Assembly (NCBI GenBank): GCA_900754715.1 | Contig: CAAEDX010000022.1 | Location: 1 to 11,559, forward strand | DNA length: 11,559 nt | Origin: Erysipelotrichaceae bacterium | GTDB lineage: Bacteria > Bacillota_I > Bacilli_A > Erysipelotrichales > Erysipelotrichaceae | Reading direction: 5' to 3' | Shown here: one piece after another, positions 7,242 through 11,559 of the stretch | Position numbering within the stretch: position 1 is the first letter of the stretch | Layout: every line of letters starts with the position of its first letter | Translations under genes and position numbers: made by a program | Notes under the pieces: generated by a model | The model's input: only the letters and a program-made list of their open reading frames with translations | Database searches by the model: none | What the model was told of the DNA's origin: nothing

Positions 7242-7269
7242 AAAAAACGCCGCCTGCAAGCAGGCAGCG
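7242..7269 (-). terminator. Intrinsic terminator after the CoA-disulfide reductase gene
   Basis: Just past the reductase stop codon the minus strand folds CGCTGCCTGC (7269-7260) onto GCAGGCGGCG (7257-7248), with one G-U pair and a tight loop, followed directly by six T (7247-7242). It is a textbook intrinsic terminator and isolates the reductase from the sigma-factor gene. Confidence 0.85.
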
Positions 7270-7272
7270 CAG

Positions 7273-8973
7273 TTAGTTAAAGCAATAGGCGGTGACGATC
7301 GGCACCCTGCTTTCATGAATGTCCCGGAAATATTCATACAGGCAGATGCCCAGGAAAGAGCCGCTGATATTGATCACATTGTACCAGCCATGACCTTGCA
7401 GGCAGCGTACGGCATAATAGCTGCGCTGAGAAGAACGACAATGCAGATAGACCGGCACATCTTTGGGAATTTCCGTCATTCTTTCACGCAGCTGCGAAAG
7501 CGGGATGTTCTTTGCGCCCAGAAGATGGCCGCGCGCATATTCTCCGGGCTCACGGACATCGATGATGCAGGCTCCGCCTTCCACCAGCTTCCGCACTTCA
7601 CTGACATGAACTTGCCGGTATTCACCATAGAGGATGTTCAGTGCGACCAGGGCTGCCTGGTTCACGACATCCTTTGCCGTTGAATACGGCGGCGCGTAAC
7701 AAAGCTCAAGCTCCTTGAGATCCTCCAGCGTCGCATGCATGGTGATCATGGCAGCGATGACATCGACACGTTTGTCGCATTCTCCTCTGCCGATGGCCTG
7801 TGCGCCAAGGATCTTGCCGGTAGGCACTTCAAAGATCAGCTTGAAGGCCATATAAGCACAATCCGGCATCAGAGATACACGGTCATTGGGGAAGATCAGC
7901 ACACTGTCGAAAGAAAGACCAGCTTCACTGGCGGTCGTCTCATTCAATCCGGTCGCAGCGGCATTTTGCGTAAACACGCGGATGCAAGATGAACCGATGA
8001 ATCCATGTTCGTGGTGCTGGCGTCCGCAGATGTGATCTGCCGCCGCACGAGCCTGCCGCTGTGCCGGACCAGCCAGTGCCAGCCGGCCCGGACGATGTGT
8101 CAGCGCATTGAAGCTCTCGATCACATCACCGATGGCATAGATGTCGGGATCATCGCTTTGATAATTATGATTGACGCGGACACCGCCTGTTTCTCCGATC
8201 GTCAGACCGGCATCGCTGGCAAGCTTTGTCTCTGGACGCACACCGATGGCCATGATGACCAGATCACAAGGGATCCACAGTTCTTTCCCCTCGTGTGTGG
8301 CGATGATGCCATCTGCCTCGATGGAGCGTACGCGCGTGTCCAGATGCAGACGCACGCCATGATCATCTAATTCCTTATGGAGGATCTGCACCATATCCTC
8401 ATCAAAAGGCGCCAGGATCTGTGACGCGCCTTCGATCAAGGTCACTTCCTTGCCTGCCTTGCGGGCGTTTTCCGCAGCTTCTATACCGATGAATCCGCCG
8501 CCTGCGATGCAGACATGATTCACCTGCGGCTGATCAAAGGCAGCGCGGATCTTTACGATATCTTCGACATTGCGGATGACATGCACATTTTCACGTTCGA
8601 TGCCCGGGATGCTGCGAGGCAGCACAGGCTTAGCGCCAGTCGCCAAGATCAGCCGGTCATAATGTTCTTCATATTCACTGCCATCGTTTAGATCACGTAC
8701 GAACACGCGCTTATGTTCCCGGTCGATACGGATCACTTCGCTCTTCACCCGCACATCGATCGCATGGCGGCTGCGGAAGCTTTCTGGGGTCATCATTACC
8801 AGCGCGTCACTGTCAGCCACGATGCCGCTGAGATGATAAGGGAGACTGCAGTTTGAGAAAGATACATGCGCGTCTTTTTCAAACACGATGATCTCAGCTT
8901 GTTCATCCAGACGGCGCAGTCTGGCCGCGGCTGATGCGCCGGCAGCTACACCGCCTACGATTACCACTTTCAT
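7273..8973 (-). CDS. CoA-disulfide reductase-like flavoprotein with C-terminal rhodanese domain, 566 aa
   Basis: Member of the pyridine nucleotide-disulfide oxidoreductase family that has one redox cysteine and uses NAD(P)H to reduce CoA disulfide, CoA persulfide or polysulfide. FAD-binding GGVAAG is at 7-12, the active cysteine is Cys42 in FSNCSLPY, the NAD(P)H-binding GGGFIG is at 158-163, and the second FAD motif YAIGDV with Asp283 is at 279-284. The dimerisation domain runs from about 325 to 445 and contains the CoADR-type YAPPYSTAKDVVN (426-438). Residues about 455-555 form a rhodanese domain with catalytic Cys512 in CRSSQRS. The fused form fits the Cdr/Npsr group linked to persulfide or polysulfide handling; which substrate is used here is inferred. 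The start has a strong AGGAGGT 5 nt upstream. It is a single-gene transcript with its own promoter and terminator. Confidence 0.93.
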   Translation of the reverse strand: MKVVIVGGVAAGASAAARLRRLDEQAEIIVFEKDAHVSFSNCSLPYHLSGIVADSDALVMMTPESFRSRHAIDVRVKSEVIRIDREHKRVFVRDLNDGSEYEEHYDRLILATGAKPVLPRSIPGIERENVHVIRNVEDIVKIRAAFDQPQVNHVCIAGGGFIGIEAAENARKAGKEVTLIEGASQILAPFDEDMVQILHKELDDHGVRLHLDTRVRSIEADGIIATHEGKELWIPCDLVIMAIGVRPETKLASDAGLTIGETGGVRVNHNYQSDDPDIYAIGDVIESFNALTHRPGRLALAGPAQRQARAAADHICGRQHHEHGFIGSSCIRVFTQNAAATGLNETTASEAGLSFDSVLIFPNDRVSLMPDCAYMAFKLIFEVPTGKILGAQAIGRGECDKRVDVIAAMITMHATLEDLKELELCYAPPYSTAKDVVNQAALVALNILYGEYRQVHVSEVRKLVEGGACIIDVREPGEYARGHLLGAKNIPLSQLRERMTEIPKDVPVYLHCRSSQRSYYAVRCLQGHGWYNVINISGSFLGICLYEYFRDIHESRVPIVTAYCFN

Positions 8974-9011
8974 ACTCTACCTCCTGCCTGTCAGCCAGGC
9001 TTCATGCCTTC

Positions 9012-9040
9012 ATTATAAAACGCTTCCAAAACGGCGTAAA
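9012..9040 (-). promoter_or_regulatory. Promoter of the CoA-disulfide reductase gene
   Basis: On the minus strand TTTACG (9040-9035) and a perfect TATAAT (9017-9012) are separated by 17 nt, about 40 nt before the reductase ATG. The -35 box sits within a small inverted repeat, CGGC-TTTAC-GCCG (9044-9032), which could be an operator; with 4-bp arms that is only a suggestion. Confidence 0.65.
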
Positions 9041-9084
9041 GCCGCATGCTCGTTTCCGGCCGTAATGATCATCTTCTCAAGAAT

Positions 9085-9117
9085 GGGGATTTTTCGAAAA
9101 ATCACCTTTTTCTTTTT
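9085..9117 (+). terminator. Hairpin with T-rich tail upstream of the small-gene cluster
   Basis: A perfect 16-bp palindrome (9088-9103, GATTTTTCGAAAAATC) is extended by GG/CC across one mismatch (9085-9086 with 9105-9106) and followed on the plus strand by TTTTTCTTTTT (9107-9117). This has the shape of an intrinsic terminator, yet no plus-strand gene lies upstream. It may end a short untranslated transcript, act as a leader attenuator for the small genes, or be a protein-binding palindrome between the divergent genes. Confidence 0.4.
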
Positions 9118-9156
9118 GTTTTACCATATGATCGTAAACAAAGGAGGATGATCTTT

Positions 9157-9252
9157 ATGTGGACAATTCCGATATTGATCAATCTGATCGTTGCTATCGG
9201 AGCAATAAAGACGATCATGAACGGCAACAATGAAGACAGTAATGATGAATGA
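9157..9252 (+). CDS. Small membrane protein, 31 aa (first of three)
   Basis: Starts at ATG 9157, 9 nt after a perfect AAGGAGG (9141-9147). Residues 3-21 form one hydrophobic segment (TIPILINLIVAIGAIKTIM, broken only by Asn9 and Lys18), followed by a ten-residue polar tail with four acidic residues (Glu26, Asp27, Asp30, Glu31). There is no cysteine, lipobox or signal-peptidase site, so it should remain as a single-pass membrane peptide. The upstream reading frame is also open to 9046, but the ribosome binding site marks this ATG. It is followed after 21 nt by a second small gene with the same architecture. Its family is not recognised. A small subunit of a membrane complex, a regulator of a membrane protein or a type I-like toxic peptide are all possible; the acidic tail argues against a leaderless bacteriocin, which is usually cationic. 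Confidence 0.65.
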   Translation: MWTIPILINLIVAIGAIKTIMNGNNEDSNDE

Positions 9253-9273
9253 TCAGCAAAGGAGGAAATCACT

Positions 9274-9339
9274 ATGCTGGTACTGATTCTCGGGACTTTG
9301 TCCCTTATCTCTACATTTATGTATCTGACTGAAGAGTAA
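9274..9339 (+). CDS. Small membrane protein, 21 aa (second of three)
   Basis: ATG at 9274, 8 nt after a perfect AAAGGAGG (9258-9265). Almost the whole peptide (residues 1-18, MLVLILGTLSLISTFMYL) is hydrophobic, ending in Thr-Glu-Glu. It is very short, so the coding claim rests on the ideal ribosome binding site and on the matching layout of its two neighbours: one membrane-spanning stretch, then an acidic end. It starts 21 nt after the previous stop and lies 47 nt before the next small gene, so the three are probably one transcript. No family or function is recognised. Confidence 0.55.
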   Translation: MLVLILGTLSLISTFMYLTEE

Positions 9340-9386
9340 GAACGATCACATTTTACTGAATAATAATTTGAAAGGAGAGAAAACAT

Positions 9387-9470
9387 ATGTCAACCGCAGC
9401 TTGGATCATCATCGGATTATTTGTCGCAGCTGCCCAGGCATGGAGCGATGACTGGGATCGTTTCCTTTAA
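9387..9470 (+). CDS. Small membrane protein, 27 aa (third of three)
   Basis: ATG at 9387, 9 nt after AAAGGAG (9371-9377). The peptide begins MSTAAW, has a hydrophobic stretch to about residue 19 (IIIGLFVAAAQAW), and ends in a tail with Asp21, Asp22, Trp23, Asp24 and Arg25. Tryptophans at positions 6, 19 and 23 would sit near the two membrane interfaces. It closes the three-gene cluster, 39 nt before a perfect 10-bp terminator-like stem. The family is not recognised. Divergent placement from the CoA-disulfide reductase gene may mean shared control, but nothing in the peptide ties it to redox chemistry. Confidence 0.6.
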   Translation: MSTAAWIIIGLFVAAAQAWSDDWDRFL

Positions 9471-9509
9471 CTTCCACCATATTCATATAAATCAATGATG
9501 CAAAACCAC

Positions 9510-9542
9510 GCTGGACTTAAAAATAAGTCCAGCATAGCTTTT
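9510..9542 (+). terminator. Terminator after the small membrane protein cluster
   Basis: A perfect 10-bp stem, GCTGGACTTA (9510-9519) with TAAGTCCAGC (9524-9533), and an AAAA loop are followed by ATAGC and four T (9539-9542). The stem is strong but the T tract is short and offset, so termination may be partial and some transcript may reach the HAD gene. The rest of the 180-nt gap to that gene holds an IR of GATCATG/CATGATC (9549-9555, 9591-9597) and no convincing promoter. Confidence 0.6.
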
Positions 9543-9650
9543 CGTCAAGATCATGTGAAACACAGTTTTGGTACGATCAACCATGAACTTCATGATCGCA
9601 CCATCACAATTGACTTATACCAATGCAGCCTTGCTGAAAAGGAGGAACAA

Positions 9651-10370
9651 ATGAATAAGATCAAAGCATGTCTGTTTGATTGCTATGGCACGCTGATCGA
9701 TATCAAAACAGACGAATCAGATGCAAACATCTGGAAAGCGATGAAAATATTTTATGACAGTCATGGTGCTATATACAAGGCAGAAGAATTATGTCACCTG
9801 TATTGGATGATGAGCAAGGATATCTGTATCTTCCGTGAAGAGACTTATGAATTTGAAATGAAGCAAATATTTCAACATTTATTTGCATATAAAGGCATTG
9901 CTGCATCAGACTGGATGAACGAAGCCGCATGTCTGATCTTCCGCTTCCATAGTCTAAGGCGGCTGCAGTTATACCCCTATGCCAAACAGCTTCTTTCCTT
10001 GCTCAGATCGCACTATCAGATCTTTTTGTTATCTAATGCGCAATATCCTTTGCTTCGATGGGAAATGTCCGTGCTCGGCCTTTCAGGATATTTTGATCAT
10101 TGTTACATTTCCTCGACATACCATGTCAAAAAACCAGATAAACGGTTTTATGATATCTTGCTTAAGCAAGAAAAACTATCCCCTGATCAATGTCTCATGA
10201 TCGGCAATGATGCTTCTTCAGACATCGTTCCAGCTCGGGATCTCGGCATGAAAACATGTTTGTTCAATTCTGGGAATCTGCCTGAGCAGCAAACGATTTC
10301 TGATCTTCATATACATTCTCTTGATGAATTGATTTCTGTAATGACCGAGGTGAATTCTGATATAATATAA
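9651..10370 (+). CDS. HAD-superfamily hydrolase, 239 aa
   Basis: Cytoplasmic haloacid dehalogenase-fold hydrolase. Motif I is FDCYGTL, with nucleophile Asp10 and Tyr12 where phosphatases normally carry the second Asp. Motif II is Ser128 in LLSNA, motif III is Lys161 in VKKPDK, and motif IV is GNDASSD with Asp187 and Asp191. Residues about 20-110 form the alpha-helical type C1 cap. The DxYGT form of motif I is that of the haloacid-dehalogenase-like branch and of many uncharacterised Firmicute HADs, so a simple phosphatase role is not assured and the substrate is unknown. The start is the ATG 5 nt after AAGGAGG (9639-9645); the frame is open back to 9495, but that would translate through the terminator hairpin. 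The gene is visibly richer in A+T than nrdD or the kinase gene. Confidence 0.9.
   Translation: MNKIKACLFDCYGTLIDIKTDESDANIWKAMKIFYDSHGAIYKAEELCHLYWMMSKDICIFREETYEFEMKQIFQHLFAYKGIAASDWMNEAACLIFRFHSLRRLQLYPYAKQLLSLLRSHYQIFLLSNAQYPLLRWEMSVLGLSGYFDHCYISSTYHVKKPDKRFYDILLKQEKLSPDQCLMIGNDASSDIVPARDLGMKTCLFNSGNLPEQQTISDLHIHSLDELISVMTEVNSDII
10358..10366 (+). promoter_or_regulatory. Extended -10 promoter for the duplicated helix-turn-helix gene
   Basis: TGATATAAT is a perfect TGnTATAAT extended -10 element. It overlaps the last codons of the HAD gene and ends two bases before its stop codon. No good -35 box lies at 16-18 nt, which extended -10 promoters do not need. Transcription would start near 10373, about 37 nt before the downstream ATG. 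Confidence 0.55.
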
Positions 10371-10409
10371 GCAATATGATCACGCTGTATTGATAATGGG
10401 AGAATGGCA

Positions 10410-11465
10410 ATGAAAACTGAGCTGCTCAAACGAGAATTAGAGTCTTTAGAAGATCATGAAGAGTTTTATGAATATCTGAACAAAAACAAAGATGAATTCA
10501 AAAACTGGCAACAGCTCATGCATGAGCAAGAAAAAAAAATCCCAGAGCTTAAAAAACGGATGCGCATTCATTGCAATGTAGATAAAGCTACTGCGTCCAA
10601 ATGGCTCCACACACCTCCTACCAAGCGCAATTATGTCCTGGTGATCGCACTGATCATGAATCTCGATATTGAGGACAGCAATCATCTGCTCAAGCGTTAC
10701 GCTCATTTTCAAGAGCTGTTCCCTAAAGATCCAGATGATATCATATGGATCTTCATGATCCAGCACCGTTCGCTTTTCAATGAACGTTATCTCTTGGAAT
10801 TTGAGCGCTTGCATTATTCCGTTCAAAGAAAGCTGCAGCAGCTGCTCTTTAAGCACGGACAAAAAGAGCCCGCTGACCACATTCATGCCACCACGGAAAC
10901 AATGAGTGCAGAAACTTATCATATCTGCTCCGAAACAAAACTGGTGTCATATATCTGTGCGCACCGGGATGATCTTGCTGACCGCAATCAACGTCTGATC
11001 GCTTTTCTTGATCACTGGTTAAATGGACAAAGCCTTTATCACGCTCTTTCCGGGAAACCTGTACAGCATCTCAACAAACATATATCAGAAATACGAAATG
11101 GCAAGACATTGCCTAAGCGGGACAAGCTCATCATGCTTGGACTCGCATTGGATATGCCTGTCGATACCGCGGATGAGATGCTGAAAACTGCTGGATTTGA
11201 ACCAATGTGTCCAAAAGATCAGCTTGAGGCTAACATCATCTATCAGCTTAATCAGCTTGAACTCTCCGTGCCGGATTATTTCCGCATTGCACAAGACCCG
11301 AAAATCTTAAATGATATCAAAAATGAATTGATCCAACGGAATGATATGCAGCTGTTTGATCAAATATGGGAAAGCGGATCTTTGATCGATTATCTCCGTC
11401 AGTCCATCAAAGAATGTGGAATGGAACAGATCTTTAAGAACAGTCCGCTATATCATTTATTTTGA
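10410..11465 (+). CDS. Protein with two tandem XRE-like helix-turn-helix modules, 351 aa
   Basis: The protein consists of two diverged copies of one module. Copy A is about residues 18-117 and copy B about 177-281. They align at KRNYVLVIALIMNLDIEDSN (72-91) with KRDKLIMLGLALDMPVDTAD (236-255), and again at FPKDPDDIIWIFM with CPKDQLEANIIYQ. Copy B has the form of an XRE/Cro-like HTH (ISEIRNGKTLPKRDKL, recognition region about 224-240), with the following GF-PMCPKD stretch and helix. Copy A keeps the frame but its recognition helix (TASKWLHTPP) has diverged. The tail 282-351 is helical and unassigned. No membrane segment or enzyme motif is seen. The ATG at 10410 is preferred over the one at 10404, since GGGAG (10398-10402) lies 7 nt before it. 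The next gene starts 35 nt after the stop, so they probably form an operon. DNA binding is inferred. Confidence 0.8.
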   Translation: MKTELLKRELESLEDHEEFYEYLNKNKDEFKNWQQLMHEQEKKIPELKKRMRIHCNVDKATASKWLHTPPTKRNYVLVIALIMNLDIEDSNHLLKRYAHFQELFPKDPDDIIWIFMIQHRSLFNERYLLEFERLHYSVQRKLQQLLFKHGQKEPADHIHATTETMSAETYHICSETKLVSYICAHRDDLADRNQRLIAFLDHWLNGQSLYHALSGKPVQHLNKHISEIRNGKTLPKRDKLIMLGLALDMPVDTADEMLKTAGFEPMCPKDQLEANIIYQLNQLELSVPDYFRIAQDPKILNDIKNELIQRNDMQLFDQIWESGSLIDYLRQSIKECGMEQIFKNSPLYHLF

Positions 11466-11500
11466 TATCAGCAAAGCGGCAGCAGAAGGAAGGCGATAAA

Positions 11501-11559
11501 ATGAAATATTCTGAAAAAAGCTGCCACTTCACAGAGGGCATCGTTGAACTGATCACAAG
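11501..11559 (+). CDS. Start of an unidentified gene, truncated by the window end
   Basis: ATG at 11501, 7 nt after AGGAAGG (11487-11493), followed by 19 codons beginning MKYSEKSCHFTEGIVELIT. It runs off the window. It lies 35 nt after the duplicated helix-turn-helix gene with no terminator between them, so the two are likely co-transcribed and functionally linked. Too little is visible to name a family. Confidence 0.6.
   Translation, partial: MKYSEKSCHFTEGIVELIT

Noticed and set aside
9157..9470. Small-gene cluster as a leaderless multi-peptide bacteriocin
   Set aside because: The peptides have acidic rather than cationic character, there is no immunity or transporter gene nearby, and two of them are shorter than known examples.
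9495..9650. N-terminal extension of the HAD protein by 52 residues
   Set aside because: It would translate through the perfect terminator stem at 9510-9533, whereas the ATG at 9651 has an ideal AAGGAGG and directly precedes motif I.
1..11559. Frequent GATCAT/ATGATC words across the window, considered as a methylation or uptake motif
   Set aside because: They follow largely from common use of ATC (Ile) and GAT (Asp) codons on both strands; no regular spacing or flanking consensus was seen.

Overview
The window reads as chromosome of a mid-GC Gram-positive anaerobe or facultative anaerobe (Bacillota; an Erysipelotrichia-like gut lineage is my guess, not proven). The reasons are strong AGGAGG-type ribosome binding sites before most genes, compact sigma-A-type promoters, U-tailed hairpin terminators, an oxygen-sensitive class III ribonucleotide reductase, and a coenzyme A-disulfide reductase with a rhodanese tail. 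No rRNA, tRNA, CRISPR array or insertion sequence was found.

Layout. The left edge (1-232) holds a possible decayed minus-strand reading frame and a doubtful small plus-strand ORF. A plus-strand Rpn/PD-(D/E)XK nuclease-family gene (233-1207) follows. It converges on a minus-strand pair, nrdD-nrdG (4236-1374), whose stop and start codons overlap. The nrdD transcript begins at a good promoter and has a leader of about 150 nt with a terminator-like hairpin, which suggests attenuation. Next, all on the minus strand and read right to left, come a CoA-disulfide reductase (8973-7273), a terminator, a small ECF-type sigma factor (7193-6639), an OmpR-type response regulator (6608-5931) and its histidine kinase (5962-4514), closed by a terminator. 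Sigma factor, regulator and kinase are tightly spaced and probably partly co-transcribed.

The right part is on the plus strand. Divergent from the reductase gene lie three tiny genes (31, 21 and 27 codons), each with its own strong ribosome binding site. Each encodes one hydrophobic segment with a short acidic tail, and the cluster ends in a 10-bp perfect hairpin. This is the most novel-looking part of the window. It is followed by a HAD-superfamily hydrolase gene, then a 351-residue protein built from two copies of an XRE-like helix-turn-helix module, started from an extended -10 promoter inside the end of the HAD gene, and then the first 19 codons of another gene that runs off the window. 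By eye this right-hand segment is richer in A+T than the nrdD, kinase and reductase genes.

Working together: nrdD and nrdG supply deoxyribonucleotides without oxygen; the reductase handles low-molecular-weight disulfides, polysulfide or related sulfur/redox chemistry; the sigma factor and two-component system give envelope or stress signalling. The role of the small membrane proteins and of the duplicated helix-turn-helix protein cannot be told from sequence alone.
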